Source of the DNA: Dehalococcoidales bacterium
Lineage (GTDB): Bacteria > Chloroflexota > Dehalococcoidia > Dehalococcoidales > RBG-16-60-22
Assembly: GCA_030606585.1 (NCBI GenBank)
Contig: JAUWGD010000050.1
Location: 1-10,890 of the forward strand
DNA: 10,890 nt
Direction: 5' to 3'
Shown here one piece after another: positions 1-6,590 of the stretch (positions within the stretch are counted from its first letter, which is position 1; every line of letters starts with the position of its first letter). The notes below the pieces were generated by a model that made no database searches, was not told the origin of the DNA, and saw only the letters and a list, made by a program, of their open reading frames with translations. The translations under genes and the position numbers were made by a program.

Positions 1-249
1 GACGGGCCCGGAATTACACCCCATTCACATCCGTTTATCGAACTTTTCTGCTATTTCGGGACCAACGTAGACGACCCCAGCGACCTCGGCGGCGAGATAG
101 AGTTCTGGCTGGAAGACGAAGAGTTCCGGCTGACCAAGAGCTTTATGGTCTATATTCCCGCCGGGATGAAGCACTGCCCGCTAAGGTTTCACCGCATGGA
201 CGCTCCCATGTTTCACCTGACCATAGGGTCGGGCCAGAAATACGTATAG
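1..249 (+). CDS. Small cupin-fold protein, 3' part only (start lies left of the window)
   Basis: The frame is open from base 1 to a TAG at 247-249, giving the last 82 residues. The fragment contains PHSHPFIELFCYFG and later YIPAGMKHCPL. This is the cupin pattern of H8, H10 and E14 in motif 1 and H60 in motif 2, the usual ligands of a mononuclear metal site. It aligns along its whole length with the C-terminal half of the next gene: HxHxxxE, then FG-N-DD--DLG-EIE, then PAG--H, then a final FH. The two are clearly paralogues. Expected full length is about 140 residues by comparison with the neighbour. Substrate and activity cannot be read from the sequence. Some cupins with these ligands are enzymes and others bind small molecules. 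The 54-nt gap to the next gene, same strand, suggests co-transcription. Confidence 0.75.
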   Translation, partial: DGPGITPHSHPFIELFCYFGTNVDDPSDLGGEIEFWLEDEEFRLTKSFMVYIPAGMKHCPLRFHRMDAPMFHLTIGSGQKYV

Positions 250-303
250 GCTGGAGATATTACGACTCCGGCTTTATTTTTTTCTAAGAGAGAGGTAACG
301 GAA

Positions 304-735
304 ATGGCGGAAAAGAGAAATGCCAAGAATGTTGTCGATTATGATAAACCCGGTCCGAAATTACCGGCGAATCGCCTTAAAGTTGACCCCAAGTTCGTGA
401 GAAATATAGTCCACGTGGATGCCGATACCGTACCCGGCGCCGAGTTCTACAGCGAGGCCAGGTGGATAGTACCGGGTTCCGAAAGTGAGATTAAGCTGGT
501 AGACTCACATACCCATAGCTTCGGGGAGTTAATCGGCTTCTTCGGGTTTAACTACGATGATATCCAGGACCTGGGCGCGGAAATAGAGATAACGATAGAT
601 AACGAGACTCACAAGGTAACTAGGAGCTTCGCGTCTTTCGTTCCGGCGGGCGTACAGCACGGGCCGTTAATCATCCGGAACGTAAAGCGGCCGATATTCC
701 ACTTCATCGCCGCAGACACTGAAAGATACGAATAG
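304..735 (+). CDS. Small single-domain cupin protein, paralogue of the preceding gene
   Basis: This is a complete 143-residue protein. ATG at 304 follows a purine-rich ribosome binding site (AGAGAGG, about 290-296). Residues 1-45 are a polar N-terminal extension and the cupin core spans about 60-137. Motif 1 is HTHSFGELIGFFG with H69, H71 and E75; motif 2 is VPAGVQHGPL with H119. A further His, H133, sits in the last strand. No signal peptide or membrane segment is visible, so the protein should be cytoplasmic. It matches the truncated gene at 1-249 over the whole available region, so the pair arose by tandem duplication. Function is unknown: the ligand set suggests a metal (Fe, Mn, Zn or Ni) but not a reaction. 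The 3' neighbour is convergent, with its stop at 800. Confidence 0.8.
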   Translation: MAEKRNAKNVVDYDKPGPKLPANRLKVDPKFVRNIVHVDADTVPGAEFYSEARWIVPGSESEIKLVDSHTHSFGELIGFFGFNYDDIQDLGAEIEITIDNETHKVTRSFASFVPAGVQHGPLIIRNVKRPIFHFIAADTERYE

Positions 736-799
736 AACACAGGGTGACCTGATGCGTGAACAATCTCAACCGGGGCGGCGTATAGCTACGATGAGCTTA

Positions 800-2221
800 C
801 TAACCCAGTCTAACCGGCGGCGGGGGGAGGTTGAACTTCTCCGGTTCCGGAACTGGTGACATACTTTTTCTGCGAAAGTCGAGCAAAACGGGTATGAGCA
901 GCCCTACGGTCAGTAACAGTGTCAGCACGTCGGTAACCGGGAACGCCAGCCATACACCGTCTATTCCCCAGAACCGCGGGAATATGAGCACCGTGGGAAG
1001 CAGGAACAGGGCCGACCTCGACAGCGAGGTAACAATCGCCCGGACTACCTTGCCGATTGCCTGAAAGATGAGCTGACCGACCATCATCAAGCCTATTAAA
1101 GGCATTACCAGAAAGACGCGCTTGGCAGCGTAGACACTTATATCAACAAGCTCGGTATCGGTAGTGAAGATACGCAGGAACGGTTCCGGGAAGAAATACA
1201 GGGCAACAAAGGCTATAATACTCATGGCACTTGCGTAAGTAACCCCAATCCTGATTACCTTTAAAGCCCGGTCAAAACGCCTGGCGCCGTAATTGAAACC
1301 GAGTATCGGCTGGAGACCCTGCCCGATGACCATCCCCGGCATCAGGGCGAACATCATGATACGGTGAAGAATGCCGAAGGCCGCAATATGAATATCTCCC
1401 CCATAGGAAACGAGTAACCTGTTGACAAAAACAGAGGCAATGCTCCCGGCAACCACCATGGACAGGGCGGAGACACCGATGGCGAGAATATCTCTCATTA
1501 TCCCCCATTGAATAATCAGGTTTTTAGGAAGCAGCCTGAGGAAGCTCTTTTTTCTAATATGATAGCTCAGGAAGTAGAGGGTAGAAACAAACTGGGCTAT
1601 TACCGTTGCCAGGGCGGCCCCCTGGACTCCCATGTCCAGAAGTATAATAAACACGGCATCGAGTACTATGTTCAAGCCGGCACCGATAATCATGCCTATC
1701 ATAGGGACGCGGGCGTTTCCTTCGGCCCTGATGAGGGTATTCATCGACATGGAAAAGGTCATGAAAAACATGCCGAAGAGAATTATCCTCATGTAGTCGC
1801 GGGCAAAGGGGATGATAGTATCCGACGCACCCATGAGCCTGAGCCAGAAATCTACGTTGGACAGGCCGACAACCATGACTATGGCAGACAGGATGACAGT
1901 GCCGCTGAAGGCGTTACCGAGGGCATGTTCGGCTCTCTGAATATTATTAGCACCAATCATCCTGGAAATGAGTGAAGCCCCACCCATCCCCATCATCTGC
2001 CCGATGCCCATCGAGAACATCTGGAGCGGAAAGACTATGGAGAGACCGGCGATACCGAGGGGGCCGACGTACTGACCGATAAATATAGTATCGACGACGT
2101 TGTATAACGTCATGACGAACATGCCGAAGAATGCGGGGAGGGTAAGCTTTACCAGCAGCCCACCGATTCTGTCGTCGTCAAGTACGTTGCGATTTTGACC
2201 GTCCATCATTCTATGCGCCAT
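800..2221 (-). CDS. MATE family efflux transporter (second of a tandem pair)
   Basis: This is a 473-residue polytopic membrane protein with the twelve-helix pattern of MATE (multidrug and toxin extrusion) pumps, which export organic cations or drugs in exchange for Na+ or H+. Family hallmarks are LPAFFGMFVMTLYNVVDTIFIG in TM1 (residues 29-50, with acidic D44), FPLQM with a GMGGASLISR stretch, RAEGNARVPM, GLNIVLDAVFI, and GQGLQPILGFNYGARR at the start of the C-terminal bundle. The length is typical of the MepA/NorM/DinF superfamily. It closely resembles the gene immediately upstream and begins 17 nt after that gene's stop, so it is almost certainly co-transcribed with it and with the MarR regulator. 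The start is slightly uncertain: ATG at 2221 has a weak GGGGGTG site, and in-frame ATGs at residues 5 and 6 are alternatives. Drug specificity cannot be inferred. Confidence 0.93.
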   Translation of the reverse strand: MAHRMMDGQNRNVLDDDRIGGLLVKLTLPAFFGMFVMTLYNVVDTIFIGQYVGPLGIAGLSIVFPLQMFSMGIGQMMGMGGASLISRMIGANNIQRAEHALGNAFSGTVILSAIVMVVGLSNVDFWLRLMGASDTIIPFARDYMRIILFGMFFMTFSMSMNTLIRAEGNARVPMIGMIIGAGLNIVLDAVFIILLDMGVQGAALATVIAQFVSTLYFLSYHIRKKSFLRLLPKNLIIQWGIMRDILAIGVSALSMVVAGSIASVFVNRLLVSYGGDIHIAAFGILHRIMMFALMPGMVIGQGLQPILGFNYGARRFDRALKVIRIGVTYASAMSIIAFVALYFFPEPFLRIFTTDTELVDISVYAAKRVFLVMPLIGLMMVGQLIFQAIGKVVRAIVTSLSRSALFLLPTVLIFPRFWGIDGVWLAFPVTDVLTLLLTVGLLIPVLLDFRRKSMSPVPEPEKFNLPPPPVRLG

Positions 2222-2238
2222 AGAGACACCCCCGGCAG

Positions 2239-3675
2239 CTAGTCAATCACCCGGCTGCCTTCTGTAGTGTTCAATAATTGACCGGCGGGTAAGGGACCGG
2301 TATTCTCCTGTTTTTCTGATGTAACCGCTTCCCTGAGCTTCTTAATCAGGGGATAAATAAGGGCCAGCGTCAGTAAGAAGGTTAATGCGTCCGCAAGCGG
2401 GAACGCGAGCCATACGCCTTCCAGTCCCAGGAAACGCGGCAACATGAGTACCAGCGGTATCAGGAACGCCACCGGTCTCACGATAGCCGTAATAAACGAC
2501 TCCATCGCCTTGCCAACCGATTGGAATACCAGTGAACCTACCATCAGGAAACCCAGCAGGGGCAGGGCCAGGAAGATACGCTTGGCCGCAAAGCCGCCCA
2601 CGGTGAGAAGCCGCGGGTCGTCGGTGAAAATACCGATAATCGGTTCGGGAAAGAAATAAAGCACCAGAAAACCAATCATGGAGATTCCTGTAGCGGCGAT
2701 AATCGCCATCTTCATACTTCTCAAAGCCAGGTGATAACGTTTGGCCCCATAGTTGAAGCCCAGTATCGGCTGGAGTCCCTGGCCAATGACCATGCTGGGC
2801 ATTATGGAAAACATCAGGAGGCGCTGGATAATGCCAAAGGCCGAGAGGGCATAATCGCCACCGAAACTGACGATAGTTCTCATAATAAGTATAGCGGATA
2901 TACTACCGGCCACGGTGCGCACGAACGAAGCAACGCCTATGGCGAAGATTGATTTCAGTATTTTGAAATCGGGGACGAGGTTGCTCGCGCGGATTTTCAG
3001 GTAGCTGCTCCCGGTGTAATAGTAGCTCAGAAGGTACGCCATGGCGACAACCTGTCCTATGACGGTAGCCAGGGCAGCTCCCGTAACACCCATTTTCAGC
3101 CATATTATGAATATAGCGTCCAGTACGATATTAAGCCCGGCGCCCATTATCATGGCGGTCATGCCGACACGGGCATTGCCCTCGGAACGCACGAAGCTGA
3201 TGATGGCCATGCCGGAAATGGCGACAATGGTGCCGGCCATGGTAATAGTCAGGTAGTCCCTGGCGTAGGGAAAGACCGCTTCCGAGGCGCCGATAAGCCT
3301 GATCCAGAAGCCTAAAAACGGCAGGATAACGACAGTGACCAGCAGGGATAGAATTATGATAGCGGTGATACCGTTACCCAGAGCGCGTTCCGCCCTGGTA
3401 TTATCACCAGCGCCGATTAACCTTGAGATTAGCGACGCTCCGCCCAGGCCTACCATCTGCCCGAGACCCATCGCCAGCATTTGCAGCGGGAAGCTTATGG
3501 AAAGCCCGGCAATAGCGAGCGGGCCGACAAATCGACCGATAAAGATGGTATCCACCACGTTGTAAAGGGTCATGACAAACATGCCGAAGAAAGCCGGCAG
3601 GGTCAGTTTCACCAGCAACCGTCCGATATGGTCGCTGTCAAGCACATTATGATTTTGTTGTTGCGTGTTTTGCAT
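2239..3675 (-). CDS. MATE family efflux transporter (first of a tandem pair)
   Basis: This 478-residue protein has about twelve predicted membrane helices and the same MATE signatures as its neighbour: LPAFFGMFVMTLYNVVDTIFIG (residues 26-47, acidic D42), GLGGASLISRLIG, RSEGNARVGM, GLNIVLDAIFI and GQGLQPILGFNYGAKR. Expected activity is cation-coupled export of small, often cationic, toxic compounds across the inner membrane. The gene follows the MarR-family regulator by 56 nt and is followed after 17 nt by its paralogue. The MarR-then-MATE order resembles mepR-mepA of Staphylococcus aureus, where the regulator represses the pump operon and itself; control here is inferred from that layout and from the upstream operator. 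Initiation looks weak: the nearest Shine-Dalgarno-like sequence, AAGGAAG (complement of 3689-3695), is 13 nt from the ATG. The C-terminal 40 residues are hydrophilic. Confidence 0.94.
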   Translation of the reverse strand: MQNTQQQNHNVLDSDHIGRLLVKLTLPAFFGMFVMTLYNVVDTIFIGRFVGPLAIAGLSISFPLQMLAMGLGQMVGLGGASLISRLIGAGDNTRAERALGNGITAIIILSLLVTVVILPFLGFWIRLIGASEAVFPYARDYLTITMAGTIVAISGMAIISFVRSEGNARVGMTAMIMGAGLNIVLDAIFIIWLKMGVTGAALATVIGQVVAMAYLLSYYYTGSSYLKIRASNLVPDFKILKSIFAIGVASFVRTVAGSISAILIMRTIVSFGGDYALSAFGIIQRLLMFSIMPSMVIGQGLQPILGFNYGAKRYHLALRSMKMAIIAATGISMIGFLVLYFFPEPIIGIFTDDPRLLTVGGFAAKRIFLALPLLGFLMVGSLVFQSVGKAMESFITAIVRPVAFLIPLVLMLPRFLGLEGVWLAFPLADALTFLLTLALIYPLIKKLREAVTSEKQENTGPLPAGQLLNTTEGSRVID

Positions 3676-3731
3676 AGATATATTTACACTTCCTTGATGG
3701 TATTACCGTACCAGAGGGATATAGGGGCCGT

Positions 3732-4187
3732 TTACTGCAGTTTTAGCAGCGTGTCCCGTAGAGTTCTTAACGAATGCGATAAATCTTCGATTTCGCCATC
3801 TTCGAGGGAGGATATATATTCCCGTACAGCGGTTATTATATTGTTCTCATGTATCTCAAGAAATTTTCTTCCCTTATCAGTGAGGGCGATATTCAGGGTC
3901 CGCCTGTCGGCGGAATCCATTTCTCTTTCCACTAAATTTAATTCAACAAGTTTATCCAGCAAGTGAGTCATTTGAGCTTTGGCTATTAGTAATTTTCCGC
4001 CGATTTCGGCGGGGTGCAGGGTGCCTTCTTCTTTAAGCACCATCATAATTTCAAAATGAGGGAACTTAATATCCACGTCGATATCGGCCAGGGTAACGTT
4101 AATCAGTTTCTTGCGTATTATTCTGAAAACAAGGGGTGGTATTGATAGTAAATCTACGGCAACTTCGCCCAGAATGTCGCTGCGCAT
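3732..4187 (-). CDS. MarR-family winged helix-turn-helix regulator
   Basis: This 151-residue protein has the usual MarR size and architecture. N-terminal helices (about 5-35) and a C-terminal helical pair (about 110-150) would form the dimer interface. Between them lies a winged HTH: helix FEIMMVLKEEG (45-55), recognition helix region AKAQMTHLLDKLVELNLVER (69-88), and a wing containing DSADRRTLNIALTDKG (91-106). The Asp-Arg-Arg at 94-96 is the family's wing signature. ATG at 4187 has a strong AGGAGG site (complement of 4197-4202) 9 nt upstream. MarR proteins are usually ligand-released repressors that bind palindromes over their own promoter. Here the promoter holds a perfect 25-bp palindrome, so autoregulation and control of the two MATE genes downstream is the simplest reading. 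The inducer is unknown. Confidence 0.92.
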   Translation of the reverse strand: MRSDILGEVAVDLLSIPPLVFRIIRKKLINVTLADIDVDIKFPHFEIMMVLKEEGTLHPAEIGGKLLIAKAQMTHLLDKLVELNLVEREMDSADRRTLNIALTDKGRKFLEIHENNIITAVREYISSLEDGEIEDLSHSLRTLRDTLLKLQ

Positions 4188-4223
4188 ATTAAATTTCCTC
4201 CTGTTAACCCGGTCGGGGATGTT

Positions 4224-4235
4224 AGTATATATACT
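4224..4235. promoter_or_regulatory. 12-bp perfect palindrome in the marR leader
   Basis: AGTATATATACT is self-complementary and lies in the predicted 5' leader, about 37-48 nt from the transcript start. It is the third palindrome within about 70 bp. It may be an extra binding site, but an alternating AT tract is easily palindromic by chance. Confidence 0.25.
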
Positions 4236-4251
4236 TAATAATATATATTTT

Positions 4252-4265
4252 TAAATGTACATTTA
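4252..4265. promoter_or_regulatory. 14-bp perfect palindrome just downstream of the promoter
   Basis: TAAATGTACATTTA is self-complementary along its full length. It lies about 6-20 nt downstream of the predicted start of the marR operon transcript and only two bases from the larger palindrome. It could be a second, lower-affinity operator. The surrounding DNA is strongly AT-rich, which raises the chance of coincidental short palindromes, so the role is uncertain. Confidence 0.4.
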
Positions 4266-4267
4266 CT

Positions 4268-4292
4268 ATATAGTTTATATTATAAACTATAT
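4268..4292. promoter_or_regulatory. Perfect 25-bp palindrome, likely MarR-family operator
   Basis: The left arm ATATAGTTTATA and right arm TATAAACTATAT are exact inverted complements around a single central T at 4280. The palindrome covers the -10 box of the operon promoter. MarR dimers typically protect about 20-25 bp of AT-rich inverted repeat, so size, symmetry and position all fit an operator for the adjacent regulator. Binding by this particular protein is inferred, not shown. Confidence 0.7.
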
Positions 4293-4307
4293 TATGAGAA
4301 AAGTCAA
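4279..4307 (-). promoter_or_regulatory. Sigma70-type promoter of the marR-MATE-MATE operon
   Basis: On the minus strand, TTGACT (complement of 4302-4307) is followed after exactly 17 bp by TATAAT (complement of 4279-4284). This is a near-consensus housekeeping promoter pointing at the MarR gene. Transcription should start near 4272, giving a 5' leader of roughly 85 nt. The -10 box lies at the centre of the 25-bp palindrome at 4268-4292, so a repressor bound there would occlude RNA polymerase. Confidence 0.78.
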
Positions 4308-4385
4308 GCCCTTTTTTGTCAGGGTTCGCTTTGAATTCGGTCAGAGGTTATTACCGGCAGGCTGGCGTCTTACCTCTTACAGGTG

Positions 4386-4397
4386 CTATCATGATAG
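4386..4397. promoter_or_regulatory. 12-bp palindrome ahead of the beta-CASP gene
   Basis: CTATCATGATAG is a perfect inverted repeat 15 nt before the ATG at 4413, immediately before the ribosome binding site GAGGAG (4403-4408). It might be a small operator or be fortuitous. No convincing -35/-10 pair for the rightward gene was found between 4293 and 4412. Confidence 0.25.
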
Positions 4398-4412
4398 TCA
4401 GCGAGGAGACAA

Positions 4413-5822
4413 ATGGTGGATATCAACCTGACTTTCATGGGGGCAACCCGCGGCGTGACCGGCTCCCGATATCTGGTAGAGGCGAACGGTATAAAGCTGC
4501 TGGTAGACTGCGGGCTTTACCAGGAAAGGAAATTCCAGCACAGGAACTGGGAGCCGTTTAAAGTCCCGCCGCAGGAACTCGATGCCGTCCTGCTGACCCA
4601 CGCCCACCTGGACCACTGCGGCCTGCTCCCCAAGCTGGTTAAAGAGGGGTTCCGGGGCAGGATAATCTGCACCCCGGCTACCGCCGACATCACTGAAATT
4701 ATCCTCCTCGATTCGGCGAAAATACAGGAAGAAGACGCCGCCTACAAGAAAAAGCGGCATATGCGGGAAGGGAGACAGGGCCCCTATCCCGAAATCCCGC
4801 TCTACACAATCGCCGACGCCGAGGCAACATTACCTCTGTTTGATACCATCGATTACAACGAGCCGGTAAGCATCGGAGAAGGCATCGAAGCCACCTTTCA
4901 CGACGCCGGCCACGTGCTGGGCTCGTCCATGATAAAGCTGGTAATCAGCCAGGGAGGCGAAAAGAGGAGCATCGTCTTCTCCGGGGACATCGGCAGGTGG
5001 GACCGTCCGATACTGCAGGACCCGAGCTTCTTCCGCAGGACCGACTATATCGTCATGGAGTCCACCTACGGCGACCGGAAACACGAGGACGCCAATGAAA
5101 TCGGCGACGACCTCGCGGAAATAGTGAACGCGGCTTTTAAGGCCGGCGGCAAGATAATCGTCCCCAGCTTCGCCCTGCAGCGCGCCCAGGAAATAATGTA
5201 CTATCTCAACGTCCTGAAAATTGAAAAGCGCATACCGAACCTTAAGGTCTACCTTGACAGCCCGATGGCGATAAAAATCACCAGGGTATTCAAGCGTTAC
5301 CACGAGCTTTTCGACCAGGAAATGAAGGAATTATTACACAATCGGCAGTCACCTTTCGACTTTTCCGGCCTGACAATGGTGGAGACCGCGGAAGAATCCA
5401 AAACCCTGAACAGCATCAAGGAAACGGTGATGATTATCGCCGGCTCGGGGATGTGCACCGGCGGTCGTATCAAGCACCACCTCGTTAACAATATCTCGCA
5501 GCCGGAAAACACCCTACTCTTCGTCGGCTACCAGGCGCAGGGCACGCCGGGCAGAAGTATCGTCGACGGCGCCAGGAGTGTTAGAATACACGGCATAAGG
5601 CGCCCGGTCCGCGCCCGGATAGCCCAGATATACGGCTTCTCGGCGCACGCCGACAGGGACGAACTCATGAAATGGCTTTCCAAGCTGTCGGCAGAGCCCA
5701 GGCATGTTTTCATTACTCACGGAGAGAAAACCGCCGCCGAGAAGTTCAGCGCGTTTCTGAAAGAAAAAACCGGCTACGAAACATCAGTGCCGGCTTATGG
5801 CACCAGAGTAAGGCTGGAATAA
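4413..5822 (+). CDS. Beta-CASP metallo-beta-lactamase fold RNA-processing hydrolase
   Basis: This 469-residue protein matches the bacterial/archaeal beta-CASP branch of metallo-beta-lactamases (CPSF73/RNase J relatives), which use two zinc ions to cleave RNA as endo- or exonucleases. The motifs appear in order. HAHLDH (63-68) is the main metal site. H167 is in GHVLG, D192 in SGDIG, and E216 in MESTYG (beta-CASP motif A). AGSGMCTGGR (343-352) is typical of the beta-CASP subdomain. H412 lies in FSAHAD (motif B) and H436 in ITHGE (motif C). All catalytic ligands are present, so the enzyme should be active. It lacks the N-terminal KH domains of archaeal aCPSF1 and is shorter than RNase J. ATG 4413 follows GAGGAG closely; GTG at 4416 is an alternative start with better spacing. 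The protein is cytoplasmic. The LOG-family gene follows after 27 nt, probably in one transcript. Confidence 0.92.
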   Translation: MVDINLTFMGATRGVTGSRYLVEANGIKLLVDCGLYQERKFQHRNWEPFKVPPQELDAVLLTHAHLDHCGLLPKLVKEGFRGRIICTPATADITEIILLDSAKIQEEDAAYKKKRHMREGRQGPYPEIPLYTIADAEATLPLFDTIDYNEPVSIGEGIEATFHDAGHVLGSSMIKLVISQGGEKRSIVFSGDIGRWDRPILQDPSFFRRTDYIVMESTYGDRKHEDANEIGDDLAEIVNAAFKAGGKIIVPSFALQRAQEIMYYLNVLKIEKRIPNLKVYLDSPMAIKITRVFKRYHELFDQEMKELLHNRQSPFDFSGLTMVETAEESKTLNSIKETVMIIAGSGMCTGGRIKHHLVNNISQPENTLLFVGYQAQGTPGRSIVDGARSVRIHGIRRPVRARIAQIYGFSAHADRDELMKWLSKLSAEPRHVFITHGEKTAAEKFSAFLKEKTGYETSVPAYGTRVRLE

Positions 5823-5849
5823 GAGTATCCATAACATCAGGGAGGGACC

Positions 5850-6533
5850 ATGCACGACGAATATGAAATCAATAAACTGGCCAAAGAAGAATCCTGGCGG
5901 ATGTTCCGCATCATCGGGGAGTTGGTGGAGGGTTTCGACAGCCTGGCCGATATCGAGCCGGCCGTGACGATATACGGTTCCGCCCGACTCCAACCCGATG
6001 ACGAACTGTATGCCCAGACCGAGGAAACCGCTTATCTACTCGGCAAGGCCGGATTCAATGTCATGACGGGCGGCGGCCCCGGCGTCATGGAAGCCGCCAA
6101 CAAGGGGGCGAGTCGGGCTGAGGTAAAGTCGGTCGGTCTGAATATCCAGCTGCCCCAGGAGCAGGTGTGCAACGATTACGCGAACAGGTCAATAACGTTT
6201 CATCATTTCTTCGTGCGCAAGGTAATGCTGGTGAAATACGCCACCGCCTTCGTCATCATGCCCGGCGGGCTGGGCACCCTGGACGAAGTCACCGAGGTAC
6301 TTACGCTGATACAAACAGAGAAGATAAAGCCTTTCCCGGTGATACTATTCTCTACCAAATACTGGCGCGGATTTCTCGACTGGTTGAAAGCAACGGTACT
6401 GGACTGCGGCGCAATATCCGCGGAGGACTTCGATTTGCTGCGGGTATTCGATTCCCCCAAGGACGTCGTCGGCGCGGTGGAAAAGTGGTACAAAAAGCAT
6501 GAAGTCGTGGGGAAGAAAGCGCTGCAAGCATAA
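5850..6533 (+). CDS. LOG-family (TIGR00730-type) Rossmann-fold protein
   Basis: This 227-residue protein carries both LOG/'lysine decarboxylase-like' signatures: GGGPGVMEAANKGA (74-87) and PGGLGTLDE (138-146). An FVRK segment (121-124) supplies the conserved arginine at 123. Family members hydrolyse nucleoside 5'-monophosphates to free base and ribose 5-phosphate (cytokinin riboside monophosphate phosphoribohydrolase or the related PpnN-type activity). The old 'lysine decarboxylase' label on many homologues is a misnomer. A 40-residue N-terminal helical region precedes the Rossmann core; this is longer than in minimal LOG proteins and resembles the bacterial subgroup with a leading helix. The start is supported by GGAGGG immediately upstream (5841-5846). 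It lies 27 nt after the beta-CASP gene and converges with recN. The physiological substrate is unknown. Confidence 0.9.
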   Translation: MHDEYEINKLAKEESWRMFRIIGELVEGFDSLADIEPAVTIYGSARLQPDDELYAQTEETAYLLGKAGFNVMTGGGPGVMEAANKGASRAEVKSVGLNIQLPQEQVCNDYANRSITFHHFFVRKVMLVKYATAFVIMPGGLGTLDEVTEVLTLIQTEKIKPFPVILFSTKYWRGFLDWLKATVLDCGAISAEDFDLLRVFDSPKDVVGAVEKWYKKHEVVGKKALQA

Positions 6534-6590
6534 TACCTGCATAAGCTGTATTTTTTACAACCCGCCCCTTCTACTTTTTATCATTCTCTT

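Noticed and set aside
736..799. Search for a terminator between the convergent cupin and MATE genes.
   Set aside because: No hairpin followed by a T tract was seen on either strand.
752..859. A 35-codon open frame on the + strand (ATG at 752) with AGGGTG upstream, running into the end of the convergent MATE gene.
   Set aside because: It is short, the peptide is low in recognisable features, and more than half of it is antisense to the conserved end of the MATE coding sequence.
1508..1975. A 155-residue open frame on the + strand, opposite the second MATE gene.
   Set aside because: The translation is rich in His, Asn and Gly with no domain-like pattern and mirrors the MATE codons on the other strand.
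4293..4412. Search for a rightward promoter for the beta-CASP gene.
   Set aside because: TATCAT-like and TTGAAT-like hexamers occur, but none are paired at 16-18 bp, so no promoter is called.
6534..6590. Possible bidirectional terminator between the convergent LOG and recN genes (T-runs and an inverted GCATAA/TTATGC pair).
   Set aside because: T-runs are present, but no GC-rich stem immediately precedes them; the inverted pair is about 45 nt apart and only 6 bp long.
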